A DNA stretch of 26,447 nucleotides, from the NCBI GenBank assembly GCA_964498125.1, contig CAZCGE010000101.1:1-26447 (forward strand). Reading direction: 5' to 3'. The stretch's first letter is position 1, and the number at the start of each line of letters is the position of its first letter. This DNA is from CAMDBL01 sp964498125. GTDB taxonomy: Bacteria > Pseudomonadota > Alphaproteobacteria > Rhizobiales > Hyphomicrobiaceae. A program made the position numbers and the translations under genes. The notes below the pieces were generated by a model. The model saw only the letters and a program-made list of their open reading frames with translations. It was not told the DNA's origin and ran no database searches. Below are positions 1 to 7,928 of the stretch, one piece after another.

Positions 1-293
1 GATCCGACCGCGAGGTCGGAACGCGATGATCCGGGGTCTTCACTCTTCTGAGATGGGGAAGGCCCCGGCTCTGCGCGGCCACCGCCGCTTCGGCCGGGGA
101 CGCAGATCGATAGGTAGCACCCTTATGTTAGCGCCAATGGGTCTGACCCCTTGCCTGCGACGACGCTCCCGTCATTGGGTCATTCCTTGCTCGGTGTCGA
201 CGCTGGCTGTGGCGGGCTGTGTGCCCTCAAACGTGCGGCAGGTGGCCTGAGAGGTTGTGCGTTGCGACTGGCTTTGTTCTGCTCGCCCGCCCG
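1..293. other. Non-coding flank downstream of yqeY
   Basis: I see no convincing gene here. The open frames on the plus strand are low-complexity Arg/Pro/Ser-rich translations typical of GC-rich shadow frames. The stretch lies downstream of yqeY, which is on the minus strand. It contains half of the palindrome found twice near 9173-9304. Confidence 0.5.
137..154. repeat. Half-copy of the GTCTGAC palindrome
   Basis: The 18 bases ATGGGTCTGACCCCTTGC are identical to 9185-9202, which is the right half of the full 26-bp palindrome plus four flanking bases. The left arm is absent here, so this is a solo half or a decayed copy. Confidence 0.6.
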
Positions 294-752
294 CTACTTC
301 AGCACCTCTTTCACCCACGCGCTCGCCTTGCCGAAATCCATCTGGCCGGCGAATTTCTGCTTGAGCGCGCCCATCACCTTGCCCATGTCCTTGGGCCCCG
401 CCGCGCCGGTTTCGGCGATCAGGGTGGCGATGGCCGCCCTGGTCGCGGCCTCGTCCATCATTTTCGGCAGGTATTCCTCGAGCACGACGATCTCGGCCTG
501 CTCCTTGTCGGCCAGGTCCGGTCGGCCGCCGGCCGTGTATTGCTCGATGGAATCGCGGCGCTGCTTGACCATTTTCTGCAGCACGGCGACGATATCCGCC
601 TCGCTCAGCGCCCCGCCGCCGGCCGGCGCGCCCTGGCCGATGCCCAGCTCACGATCCTTGAGGGCAGCCGTGACCAGCCGCAGCGTCGACAACCGCGCCT
701 TGTCGCCGGATTTCATCGCCGACTTGACGGCCTCGTTGATGCGCTCGCGCAT
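294..752 (-). CDS. yqeY: GatB/YqeY domain-containing protein
   Basis: A 152-residue protein with the typical length and signature of the stand-alone YqeY family: an N-terminal MRERINEAVKSAMKSGDK segment, then KxxRLSTLRLVTAALKDRE, a central KMVKQRRDSIEQY block, EEYLPKMM, and the C-terminal glycine-containing MGKVMGALKQKFAGQMDFGKAS region. The family is related to the C-terminal helical tail domain of GatB, the Asp/Glu-tRNA amidotransferase subunit, and is thought to bind tRNA, but its cellular role is unsettled. It is a soluble cytosolic protein with no signal peptide. It is divergent from carA, with about 155 bp between the two starts, an arrangement familiar in alphaproteobacteria (inference from memory). 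The ATG at 752 is the first in frame and matches the family's N-terminus. The family assignment is secure; the function is not. Confidence 0.93.
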   Translation of the reverse strand: MRERINEAVKSAMKSGDKARLSTLRLVTAALKDRELGIGQGAPAGGGALSEADIVAVLQKMVKQRRDSIEQYTAGGRPDLADKEQAEIVVLEEYLPKMMDEAATRAAIATLIAETGAAGPKDMGKVMGALKQKFAGQMDFGKASAWVKEVLK

Positions 753-907
753 GTCTGTCCTCCAGTTCTTGCGTCGCAGGTCATTGACCCCTGGCGGCCC
801 TTCACCTAGGTTCCCGCCGTTCCTTCATTGCACTGCAGCAAGCCGTGCCTCGGGTCAACTGTGAGCCTGACTGCGATCTTGCGCAACCCGTAGCTCGAGA
901 CCTCGGC
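753..907. promoter_or_regulatory. Divergent yqeY/carA intergenic region
   Basis: This 155-bp gap separates the divergent starts of yqeY and carA and must carry both promoters. The carA frame stays open upstream to a GTG at 845, but the translated extension has no CarA character. I could not pick reliable -35/-10 boxes by eye. Confidence 0.45.
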
Positions 908-2107
908 ATGCCCAATACCGCACAGTCCGCACCTGCACCTTGGACCGAATTGCCGCCGACGGCGCGGCTGGTGCTGGCCGATGGCACCGTGATCCGCGGG
1001 CATGGGCTCGGCGCCACCGGCCATGCCGTCGGCGAGGTCTGCTTCAATACCGCCATGACCGGATACCAGGAAATCCTCACCGATCCGTCCTATGCCGGTC
1101 AGATCATCACATTCACGTTCCCGCACATCGGCAATGTCGGCGCCAACACCGAGGACACTGAGACGTCCAACCTCGCGGTCCGCTCCGGCGTGCGCGGTGT
1201 GGTGCTGAGAGCCGCGGTGACCGATCCGTCCAATTACAGGGCGGCCGAGCCACTCGACCGCTGGCTCAAGGCGCGCGGCATTATTGCCATCACTGGCATC
1301 GACACACGGGCGCTGACCGCTCTGATCCGCACCAAGGGCATGCCCAACGGCGTCATCGCGCACGAGCCATCCGGCAGATTTGACCTCGACCGGTTGAAAG
1401 CGGAGGCCAAGGCGTGGCCAGGTCTCGACGGCATGGACTTGGTGCCGGACGTGACCTCCGGCCAGAGTTACAGCTGGGACGAGTTGCGCTGGGCTTGGGG
1501 GACAGGCTACCAGCGGCAATCGCAACCAGAATTGCACGTTGTCGCCATCGACTATGGCTTGAAGCGCAACATTCTGCGCTGCCTTGCCACTTCGGGATGC
1601 CGCGTGACCGTGGTGCCGGCGACGGCCACGGCGGAGGACGTGCTCGGGCGCAAGCCCGACGGCGTCTTCCTGTCGAATGGTCCGGGCGATCCGGCAGCCA
1701 CCGGCAAATACGCCGTGCCGGAAATCAAGAAGCTCGTCGCTTCGGGCCTGCCGGTGTTCGGCATCTGCCTCGGGCATCAGATGCTGGGCTTGGCTCTTGG
1801 CGCGCGCACCACGAAAATGCACCAGGGCCACCACGGCGCCAATCACCCGGTCAAGGACATCACCACCGGTAAGGTCGAGATCACCTCGATGAACCACGGC
1901 TTCGCCGTCGACCGCGCAAGCCTGCCCAAGGGCGTCGAGGAAACCCATGTCTCGTTGTTCGACGGCACAAATTGTGGGTTGAAAGCGACGGGTAAGCCGG
2001 TGTTTTCGGTGCAGTATCACCCCGAAGCGAGCCCCGGACCACAGGACAGCCATTACCTGTTCGAGCGCTTCGTGGAGATGATGCGGGCGCGCAATCGGTC
2101 CACATGA
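908..2107 (+). CDS. carA: Carbamoyl-phosphate synthase small subunit (glutaminase)
   Basis: The 399-residue product is the glutamine amidotransferase subunit of carbamoyl-phosphate synthetase. It hydrolyses glutamine and passes ammonia to CarB for arginine and pyrimidine synthesis. The N-terminal CarA domain (about residues 18-160) has FNTAMTGYQEILTDPSYAGQ and FPHIGNVGANTED. The class I glutaminase domain (about 208-390) has SNGPGDP, the nucleophile Cys287 in FGICLGHQ, and His371/Glu373 in QYHPEASPGP, so the catalytic triad is complete. I chose the ATG at 908 over the GTG at 845 because the 21 extra residues lack homology to CarA. carB does not follow: the next genes are unrelated, so carB must be elsewhere, as is common in this group. 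The window also encodes a carbamate kinase that uses the same metabolite, but in a separate operon 11 kb away. Confidence 0.96.
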   Translation: MPNTAQSAPAPWTELPPTARLVLADGTVIRGHGLGATGHAVGEVCFNTAMTGYQEILTDPSYAGQIITFTFPHIGNVGANTEDTETSNLAVRSGVRGVVLRAAVTDPSNYRAAEPLDRWLKARGIIAITGIDTRALTALIRTKGMPNGVIAHEPSGRFDLDRLKAEAKAWPGLDGMDLVPDVTSGQSYSWDELRWAWGTGYQRQSQPELHVVAIDYGLKRNILRCLATSGCRVTVVPATATAEDVLGRKPDGVFLSNGPGDPAATGKYAVPEIKKLVASGLPVFGICLGHQMLGLALGARTTKMHQGHHGANHPVKDITTGKVEITSMNHGFAVDRASLPKGVEETHVSLFDGTNCGLKATGKPVFSVQYHPEASPGPQDSHYLFERFVEMMRARNRST

Positions 2108-2237
2108 ACGGCAGCTGACCGCGCCATTCAGAGTGCATTCAAGGCGACCCTGGCAAATTGAGTCTCAAGATCAACGGTGTATCGCACGCCGCTTGACTGG
2201 AGCACAGGCTCAAACATCCGCCAACGGGAGTACCACC

Positions 2238-2582
2238 ATGAAATTCTCGACCGCCCTGACCGCCACCCTACTTGCCACCACCGCGCTGCTTGCCGCCGCG
2301 CCCGCCTCGGCCGACGAGATCGACCGGCGCCAAGCCTACCAGCAGCACCGCATCCAGGAGGGCTTGCGCTCCGGCCAGATCACCCGCAGCGAGTATTACC
2401 GCCTGCAGACCGAGCAGGCTCGCATAGCCCAGATGGAGCGCCGCGCTGAACGCGATGGCCACATCGACCGCTACGAGCACGCGCAGATCCGCCATGCCCA
2501 GGACCAGGCCAGCCGCCACATCTACGCGGAGAAGCACGACGGCGAGGCGCGCTGGAGCCGCTGGCATCGCCGCTGGTGGTAA
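2238..2582 (+). CDS. Small exported alpha-helical protein
   Basis: A 114-residue protein with a clear Sec signal peptide: a lysine at position 2, a hydrophobic Ala/Leu core and a likely cleavage after PASA near residue 20. The mature part is charged and helical. It carries a recurring pattern in which a short Gly/Asp turn (SGQIT, DGHID) precedes a helix with acidic and aromatic residues (SEYYRLQTEQARI, RYEHAQIRHAQDQASRHI), ending in a Trp/Arg-rich tail. Similar small periplasmic proteins occur in rhizobia, but I know of no assigned function. The ATG at 2238 is preceded by a GGGAG ribosome site at about 2226. It lies alone between carA and a palindromic repeat. The signal peptide is sure; the role is unknown. 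Confidence 0.78.
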   Translation: MKFSTALTATLLATTALLAAAPASADEIDRRQAYQQHRIQEGLRSGQITRSEYYRLQTEQARIAQMERRAERDGHIDRYEHAQIRHAQDQASRHIYAEKHDGEARWSRWHRRWW

Positions 2583-2667
2583 GGCGGTGTGGCGACATCG
2601 GCCGCGGCCAGTTGAGCCGCAGGCAAGAGGCTGTGGGCACGTTGGCGCTGATCGGCTAGCTTACCGG

Positions 2668-2773
2668 CTAGAGCGCTTTCCACTCCAATTGGATCAGGGG
2701 AAAGCGCTCTAGTCCTTTGTTTGTCGCATTTTCTACGCCAAACCGGTGCCTACTTTGGCGAAAAATGCTCTAG
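2668..2773. repeat. Composite palindromic intergenic repeat
   Basis: A perfect 14-bp inverted repeat (arms 2668-2681 and 2699-2712, CTAGAGCGCTTTCC and its complement, 17-base loop) is followed at 2713-2773 by a second module ending in GAAAAATGCTCTAG. Both modules resemble the AGAGC-rich dispersed repeats common between genes in Hyphomicrobiales. The repeat ends 3 bp before the VOC start, so it may sit in that gene's 5' leader. Confidence 0.75.
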
Positions 2774-2776
2774 CTC

Positions 2777-3211
2777 ATGCAGACCACCGACCGCGCACCC
2801 ATGTCCCCATCCGCCATCCTAGAGACCATCCTCTATGCGACCGATCTGGATTCGGCGGAGGCGTTTTATTCGGGCGTGCTCGGATTGCCGCTCTATTCCA
2901 AACAGCCCGGCCGGCAGATCTTCTACCGCTGTGGCGGCCAGATGCTGCTGATCTTCAACCCCGACGAGACGGTCAAGCCGCCGCCGGCGGGCGCTACTTT
3001 GCCGGTGCCGCCGCATGGCGCCAAGGGCGAAGGGCACATCTGTTTTGCCGCCACAGCCGACGAAATCGACCGGTGGCGCGCGCACCTTGAAGCGCGTGGA
3101 ATTGCCATCGAGGCTGACTTCGTCTGGCCCAGCGGCGGCCGCTCCATCTACTTCCGCGACCCGGCGGGCAATGGATTGGAATTTGCCGAGCCGAAAATCT
3201 GGAGGCTGTGA
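2777..3211 (+). CDS. VOC family (glyoxalase-like) protein
   Basis: A 144-residue, single-module vicinal-oxygen-chelate protein. The N-terminal beta-alpha unit ILETILYATDLDSAEAFYSGVLGL and the C-terminal strand SIYFRDPAGNGLEFAEP are typical of glyoxalase I, fosfomycin resistance and dioxygenase relatives. Two short modules of about 60 residues pair in the fold; metal ligands in such proteins are usually His/Glu, and candidates are the His of GHICF and the Glu of GLEFAEP. Substrate cannot be read from the sequence. The start may be the ATG at 2777 or the one at 2801 (MSPSAILET); the second fits the family better, but 2777 is kept as the longest. Its TGA touches the rdgB ATG, so the two genes are co-transcribed and probably translationally coupled. 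Confidence 0.88.
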   Translation: MQTTDRAPMSPSAILETILYATDLDSAEAFYSGVLGLPLYSKQPGRQIFYRCGGQMLLIFNPDETVKPPPAGATLPVPPHGAKGEGHICFAATADEIDRWRAHLEARGIAIEADFVWPSGGRSIYFRDPAGNGLEFAEPKIWRL

Positions 3212-3832
3212 ATGGTCGCGCGTTTGACATCGGGCATGCGACTCGTGGTGGCCAGTCACAACGCCGGCAAGGTGGCCGAGTTCCGCGATCTGCTGGCGCC
3301 CTATGGCCTCACCGTCGTCTCGGCCGGCGAGCTGGCGCTGCCCGAGCCTGTCGAGACGGAGACCACCTTCACTGGCAATGCGCGCCTGAAAGCCGTTGCC
3401 GCAGCCCAGGGCTCAGGGCTTCCCGCACTGTCCGACGACAGCGGGCTGGAAGTCGAGGCGCTCGGCGGCGCGCCGGGCATCACTTCGGCGCGCTGGGCGG
3501 GGCCTGGCAAGGACTTCGCCATGGCCATGCGCGCGGTGGCCGACCAGGTGCGCGCCAAGGGGGCGTGGACCGAGCCTGGTCCCCGCGCCAACTTCATCGC
3601 CGCGCTGTGCCTGGCCTGGCCAAGCGGCGATCATGAGGTGTTCGAGGGCCGCGTGCATGGCCACCTCGTCTGGCCGCCGCGGGGCTCGCTCGGCTTCGGC
3701 TATGATCCGATGTTCCTGGCCGACGGCGAGACGCAAACGTTCGGCGAATTGACGCCGGAGCACAAGCACGCCATCTCGCATCGCGCGCGTGCCTTTGCGC
3801 GCTTCGTGGCGGGGTGCCTGGCCCCGACGTGA
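3212..3832 (+). CDS. rdgB: RdgB/HAM1 non-canonical purine NTP pyrophosphatase
   Basis: The 206-residue product is the house-cleaning enzyme that hydrolyses ITP, dITP and XTP to monophosphates and pyrophosphate, keeping deaminated purines out of nucleic acids. Signature motifs are present in order: VVASHNAGKVAEF at the phosphate-binding N-terminus, TFTGNARLKA, LSDDSGLEVEALGGAPGITSARWAG, the GSLGFGYDPMF block and the C-terminal ISHRARA. The length matches the family. The ATG at 3212 follows the VOC stop directly (TGAATG) with a GGAGG ribosome site at 3201-3205; a second in-frame ATG at 3236 (MRLVVAS) is the alternative. In many alphaproteobacteria rdgB sits with rph and hemW; here neither is adjacent. 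Confidence 0.95.
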   Translation: MVARLTSGMRLVVASHNAGKVAEFRDLLAPYGLTVVSAGELALPEPVETETTFTGNARLKAVAAAQGSGLPALSDDSGLEVEALGGAPGITSARWAGPGKDFAMAMRAVADQVRAKGAWTEPGPRANFIAALCLAWPSGDHEVFEGRVHGHLVWPPRGSLGFGYDPMFLADGETQTFGELTPEHKHAISHRARAFARFVAGCLAPT

Positions 3833-3867
3833 CATAGCCCCCCGATGTGACAGGCGTTGGGCGTCGC

Positions 3868-4650
3868 CTAACCGCCGATCAGTTTGACATAGTTGTCGGT
3901 TGTCGCATCCCGCAGCAACTTGCGGTATGCGGCATAAGCCTTGTGCGGAGGTTTGAGTTCGCCCAGCGCGCCGGGCTCGATCGCAGTCTGCTTGAGGTAG
4001 ACGATCGGTGCCGATACCGGCACCAGCGTCGGCCCGGCTTTGTGCAGCGTCGTGATCAGGCCGCACATGCGTTGCGCCTGATCGAGCTGGGAAACGACGA
4101 TCATCCGCATCGCGCCTTTCGTCAAGGATACGAGGTGGATGAACATCGACGAGGCGGGAATATAGAGCCGGCCGCGATGCGAATAGGGCGTGTCGGGACG
4201 TTCGCGCTCCTGGAACAGCAGGCTCGGCCATTCTGGGTCCCAGGTGATGTCCGTGCGATAGGCGATGATCTGATCCGGGACCGAAAATGCCGGTCGGATC
4301 GTCACATAGCTGCCGATGTAGTGATCGACGGCGGCCTGGGTGTAGGCGCCCATGTAGACAGGCGATGCTGTGCCGCCCGAACCTTGCAGTTCGTTGGGCG
4401 AAGCCGGCTCCGCCCCCTGCCAGGCCGCGCGCACTTTCTCGTAGTCGAGACCAAGCACCATGCAGACATCGAACAGCGTCTGGTCACGCACCGAGCGGCC
4501 GTTGAGCAGGTTCTGGATGGTCTTCTCATGGCAGTCGCTGGCATCCGCCAGCTCGGCTTGCGTCAGCTTCTTTTCGATCATCGCCGTGCGCATGAGCTGC
4601 AGCGCGGCTTCACGGACGGGCTTTGGCGATGAAGCGCTCATGGGGGCCAT
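3868..4650 (-). CDS. XRE-type helix-turn-helix protein with unknown C-terminal domain
   Basis: A 260-residue protein. Residues about 12-70 form a Cro/C1-type helix-turn-helix: LMRTAMIEKKLTQAELADAS, then CHEKTIQNLLNGRSV as the recognition helix, then LFDVCMVLGLDYEKV. After a linker, residues about 95-260 form a mixed alpha/beta domain that contains the segments YIGSYVTIRPAF, RGRLYIPASSMFIHLVSLTKGAMRMIVVSQLDQ and CGLITTLHKAGPTLVPVSAPIVYLK. I do not recognise this domain; the pattern of strands could be a ligand-sensing module. No membrane segments are present. It is convergent with rdgB, and its upstream region faces the LprI-like gene. The ATG at 4650 is the first possible; the ATG at 4638 (MSASSPKP) is an equal alternative. 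DNA binding is a good inference; targets and ligand are unknown. Confidence 0.8.
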   Translation of the reverse strand: MAPMSASSPKPVREAALQLMRTAMIEKKLTQAELADASDCHEKTIQNLLNGRSVRDQTLFDVCMVLGLDYEKVRAAWQGAEPASPNELQGSGGTASPVYMGAYTQAAVDHYIGSYVTIRPAFSVPDQIIAYRTDITWDPEWPSLLFQERERPDTPYSHRGRLYIPASSMFIHLVSLTKGAMRMIVVSQLDQAQRMCGLITTLHKAGPTLVPVSAPIVYLKQTAIEPGALGELKPPHKAYAAYRKLLRDATTDNYVKLIGG

Positions 4651-4895
4651 TGGTTACCAGCTGCAGGGCTCGAGGTGCCGAGGCGCCATTGCCGGAAAGT
4701 ACCGGAAATCAACCCTTGCACGCAATTGGGAAGGTTGCGGCATCGCCCGGTATCGCCGTTTGCCGCCGATTGCAGGCCGGGCGCCTCCACATTCCGCGCC
4801 GCCGCGGGCATCTTCCATGGTGTCAGAGGCGGCGCACCAGTCCCGCGTATCGCGCCGCCTCTTTCCTGGTCCGAAGCCTTGGGGAGAGCTGCGTC

Positions 4896-5249
4896 ATGAA
4901 GGTCTTGATCACCAGTCTCGCGATCGCCGGAACTCTGGCGTTGTCACCATCAGCGGCCGGCGCCGGCGACCGGACGTGCGCCGCGGCGCAAACGGTCAGT
5001 GAAAAAATAGTCTGCGCAAATGCGCAGTTGAACCAGCTCGATCAGCGTTTGTCGCGTTTTTACGGCTGGCTGTTGATCTCGCTTGGCGATCGGGAGCGCC
5101 TGCTCCTGCACGACGAGCAGCGTTTGTTTCTGGCGTTCCGCGATGCCTGTGGTGGCGATCAAGCCTGTCTTCGCGCGTCCTACCTGACGCGCATCGAGGA
5201 TCTGGCCGGCCGCCTGCGTCAGGTCGCGATTGGTCCCGGTCTGTCCTAG
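4896..5249 (+). CDS. LprI-like (DUF1311-type) exported protein
   Basis: The 117-residue product has a signal peptide (MKV, hydrophobic LITSLAIAGTLALS, cleavage near residues 22-24). The mature part has the spacing of the LprI/DUF1311 lysozyme-inhibitor-like family: C28 in DRTCAAA, C40 in EKIVCANAQL, the NQLDQRLSRFY helix, C85 in FRDACGGD and C91 in CLRASYLTRIEDL. The four cysteines presumably make two disulfides in the periplasm. Members include the M. tuberculosis lysozyme inhibitor LprI, but most have no tested function. The ATG at 4896 has a GGGGAGAG ribosome site at 4881-4888; the frame is open upstream to 4623, but that extension is not credible because it overlaps the divergent regulator's start. 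The gene stands alone and is followed by a good terminator. Confidence 0.82.
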   Translation: MKVLITSLAIAGTLALSPSAAGAGDRTCAAAQTVSEKIVCANAQLNQLDQRLSRFYGWLLISLGDRERLLLHDEQRLFLAFRDACGGDQACLRASYLTRIEDLAGRLRQVAIGPGLS

Positions 5250-5298
5250 TACGTTTTGTCCCGCTTCGCCGTCCGACTTCGGACCGGATGGCGAAACT

Positions 5299-5342
5299 CG
5301 GGCACCTGCCGGCTCGAGACCTCCGGTGGGTGCCCGCTTTTT
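5299..5342 (+). terminator. Intrinsic terminator after the LprI-like gene
   Basis: CGGGCACC (5299-5306) pairs with GGTGCCCG (5329-5336), with additional pairing toward the loop through CCGG, and is followed by CTTTTT at 5337-5342. A second hairpin at about 5264-5295 (TTCGCCGTCCG with CGGATGGCGAA) lies just upstream. Position and orientation fit the end of the 4896-5249 transcript. Confidence 0.75.
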
Positions 5343-5401
5343 CCAGTCTCTCATGCCAATTCGAACTGCATTCTTGTGGAACGGCGCGACGCGGTGCTCT
5401 G

Positions 5402-5506
5402 CAAGCCGGCAAGGCGGTTTTGCCTGTATGCATTCTTTCGACTGCGTTTTTGTCTCACCACTGAATGACACGACCCGATCCGCCGTTGCAAAGCCTTGCC
5501 GGCTTG
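5402..5506. repeat. 105-bp element with 14-bp perfect terminal inverted repeats
   Basis: CAAGCCGGCAAGGC at 5402-5415 is the exact reverse complement of 5493-5506, with 77 bases between. The interior codes for nothing I recognise. It lies between a terminator and the 3' end of the permease gene. I see no target-site duplication. It could be a small non-autonomous element or a long RNA hairpin at the permease 3' end. Confidence 0.45.
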
Positions 5507-5530
5507 TATTTCAGGACAGAGCAGTCCCGC

Positions 5531-6253
5531 CTACATGAACGCTGACCACAGCATGAACCCACCTGAGACCGCCATCATCACCTCGAGAATGATGCGGAAC
5601 CGGGCCGGGTCCATGCCGAGCACGATGCTCTTGGCGGCCCAGGCGCCGAGCATCAGGGACGAGCCGACGATCAAGCCGCGCACGATGACCTCGACCGGCA
5701 GCGCGCCGAAGGATTGGAACACAACGGCCTTGGTCAGCGAAATTGCCATGGAGCCGACCGCCTCGGTTGCCAGGAATCCGCCCTTGATGAGGCCGTAAGC
5801 CAGGAAAAACGGCGTGTTGATCGGACCGGTCGAGGCCACCATGCCCGATAGAAATCCGATCCCGGCGCCGACCAGTGCCATGCCGGGCAAGCCAATCCGC
5901 AGGCCGCGCGCCACCAACCAGCGCCGCATCGGGATCATCGTCAGAAAAAACGCGCCGAGCGCGCCTTCCACAACTCTGGCGTCGAGCGCCACCAGCAGGC
6001 GTGCGCCCACTGCCGAGGCGGGGACGGCGGTCAAGCAATAGACGGCATTCAGCTTCCAGTCGTTGTCGCGCCACCAGACCGCGACCCGGCCGGCGTTGGC
6101 CATCAGCGCCGCGATCGCCATGATCGGCACCGCCTCCTTGGCGCCGAAGGCGACGACCAGCGCCGGCATCAAGAGAATGCTCGACCCGAATCCGATCACG
6201 CCACCGATGGTGCCGGCGAGTAGTCCCAGTGTCAGAACGGCAGCCCAGGTCAT
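5531..6253 (-). CDS. TauE/SafE family permease
   Basis: A 240-residue inner-membrane protein of the sulfite-exporter TauE/SafE (DUF81) family. About eight hydrophobic segments are visible, starting with WAAVLTLGLLAGTIGGVIGFGSSILLMPALV, whose GGxIGFGSSIL motif is typical of the first half of the family. The second half repeats the pattern with GAGIGFLSGMVASTGPINTPFFLAYG. Family members move sulfite, sulfoacetate, other organic anions or unknown substrates; the substrate here is unknown. The frame extends to a GTG at 6310, but the ATG at 6253 immediately precedes the first membrane helix and is preferred. The gene is divergent from the DUF1800 gene, with 168 bp between starts. Confidence 0.88.
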   Translation of the reverse strand: MTWAAVLTLGLLAGTIGGVIGFGSSILLMPALVVAFGAKEAVPIMAIAALMANAGRVAVWWRDNDWKLNAVYCLTAVPASAVGARLLVALDARVVEGALGAFFLTMIPMRRWLVARGLRIGLPGMALVGAGIGFLSGMVASTGPINTPFFLAYGLIKGGFLATEAVGSMAISLTKAVVFQSFGALPVEVIVRGLIVGSSLMLGAWAAKSIVLGMDPARFRIILEVMMAVSGGFMLWSAFM

Positions 6254-6421
6254 GGCTGGTGCCGGCAACCTTGTGTCGTTTCGGATTGAGGCACAGCGCC
6301 GCCTATCCACAAGCGCGCCGCATTGTTAGGGGCAGAATCAGCTAGATGCACCGCGACGGAAGCGCCATCAAGGTCCGTTAGGGCTTGTGAGATCCCCTGA
6401 CAATCGCCGAGAGGTGACAGC

Positions 6422-7924
6422 ATGTCGACTCGCGATGCCATAACCGCCACCCGCCGGTTCGGCCTCGGCGGCAAGCCAGGCGATCTGCAGCGTATTGGCA
6501 GTGATGCTCGCGGATATCTCTCGCAGGCGCTGGACCGCAAGGATGCCGCCCTGATCACCACCGCCGCGCTCGAGCCGAGCCATGTGGTGTTTGCCAACGC
6601 CCAGCGCGCCAACCGCGAATTGCAGATGGCCAAATCCTTTATCGAGGATGGCAACAAGCAGCTCAAAGGCACGGCCACGGCGGATGGTGCGTCGGCAACC
6701 GGTGCAATGATGGGCGCGGGCGACAGCATGACCGCTGGCGATGCAAGTCAATCGAAAGAAGCGCCGGCGGGCCAAGCCAAGGTCGCGCAATCGGTGATCG
6801 ACAAGCCGCAGCAGATTCGCCGCGATGCGTTCCAGCGCGAACTGGCGGCCCGCATCGAGCATGCGGCAACGATCGAAGATGGGTTTGTCGAGCGGCTGGT
6901 CATGTTCTGGTCGAACCACTTTTGCGTCAACGCCAACAAGGGTCCTGTGCTCGGCTTGGTGGGCGCCTTCGAGCGCGAGGCCATTCGCCCGCACGTGCTT
7001 GGCCGGTTCGCCGACATGCTGCTGGCCGTCGAGCAACATCCGGCCATGTTGATCTATCTGGACAACCAAGCGTCGACTGGTCCCAACAGTCCGGTTGGCC
7101 GCGCGCGCGATCGGGGCCTCAACGAGAATTTGGCGCGCGAAATCCTCGAGCTGCATACCCTGGGCGTCAACGGCGGCTACACCCAGGCCGATGTCACCAA
7201 TCTGGCGCGCCTCATCACCGGCTGGACCGTACACCAGGCCAATCCAACCAATGCCGAATCCGGCCAATTTCAGTTCGCCGTCAATCGGCATGAGCCCGGC
7301 ACATTTTCCGTGCTCGGCAAGCGCTATGGCAACGAGGCGGTGGCCGCGGGCCAACGCTGCCTCGCCGATCTGGCACGCCATCCATCGACCGCGCGCCACA
7401 TTGCGCGGAAATTGGCGATTCATTTCGTTGCCGACGAGCCGCCGCCGGCGCTGGTCCTGGGGCTGGAGGCGGCGTTTCGCAATAGTGGCGGCGATCTGGC
7501 GATGGTCAGCCGCGCCCTTTTGAACTCCGACGAGGCCTGGAGCGCGCCACCGCAAAAGGTCGTGCCGCCGTACGACTTCATGGTGGCGTTGCAGCGCGCC
7601 TTCGGTCTCGACCATATGCCGATGCTGGAGCGTCTAAGACTGATGGCCCAGCTCGGGCAGCCGCTGTGGCGGCCGCCCTCGCCGAAAGGCTGGCCGGATG
7701 GCGATGAAAGCTGGGCGGGGCCATCGGCGCTGCGCGAGCGTCTGCGCATCGCCGAGCGCCTGGGCCTGAACTTGACGCAACAGGGTAAGGACCCGCGCGC
7801 ACTGGCGGATGCGCTGTTTGGCGACGCGCTGAGTGAGACTACGCGGCAGGCGGTGGCGCGTGCGGAAGCACGCGAGCAAGCCTTTGCGTTGCTGATCATG
7901 TCGCCGGAATTCCAGAGGAGATGA
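6422..7924 (+). CDS. DUF1800 domain-containing protein
   Basis: A 500-residue protein with the DUF1800 (COG5267) signature: an N-terminal ITATRRFGLGGKPGDL segment, then FVERLVMFWSNHFCVNANKG, ENLAREILELHTLGVNGGYTQADVTNLARLITGWTV, and HIARKLAIHFVADEPP. Residues about 80-120 form a Gly/Ala/Met/Ser-rich low-complexity insertion that looks disordered. No signal peptide is obvious. The family has no established activity; it is regularly encoded next to a DUF1501 protein, exactly as here (4 bp gap), which suggests the two act together. The ATG at 6422 follows a GAGAGG ribosome site. The downstream partner is a Tat substrate, so the pair may act at or across the cytoplasmic membrane (inference). Confidence 0.9.
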   Translation: MSTRDAITATRRFGLGGKPGDLQRIGSDARGYLSQALDRKDAALITTAALEPSHVVFANAQRANRELQMAKSFIEDGNKQLKGTATADGASATGAMMGAGDSMTAGDASQSKEAPAGQAKVAQSVIDKPQQIRRDAFQRELAARIEHAATIEDGFVERLVMFWSNHFCVNANKGPVLGLVGAFEREAIRPHVLGRFADMLLAVEQHPAMLIYLDNQASTGPNSPVGRARDRGLNENLAREILELHTLGVNGGYTQADVTNLARLITGWTVHQANPTNAESGQFQFAVNRHEPGTFSVLGKRYGNEAVAAGQRCLADLARHPSTARHIARKLAIHFVADEPPPALVLGLEAAFRNSGGDLAMVSRALLNSDEAWSAPPQKVVPPYDFMVALQRAFGLDHMPMLERLRLMAQLGQPLWRPPSPKGWPDGDESWAGPSALRERLRIAERLGLNLTQQGKDPRALADALFGDALSETTRQAVARAEAREQAFALLIMSPEFQRR

Positions 7925-7928
7925 GGCC

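Noticed and set aside
845..907. 21-residue GTG-started extension of CarA
   Set aside because: The residues are not conserved in CarA; the ATG at 908 gives the normal length.
806..2053. 415-residue minus-strand ORF
   Set aside because: Antisense to carA, whose catalytic motifs are all intact on the other strand.
6368..7615. 415-residue minus-strand ORF
   Set aside because: Antisense to the DUF1800 gene; no family features.
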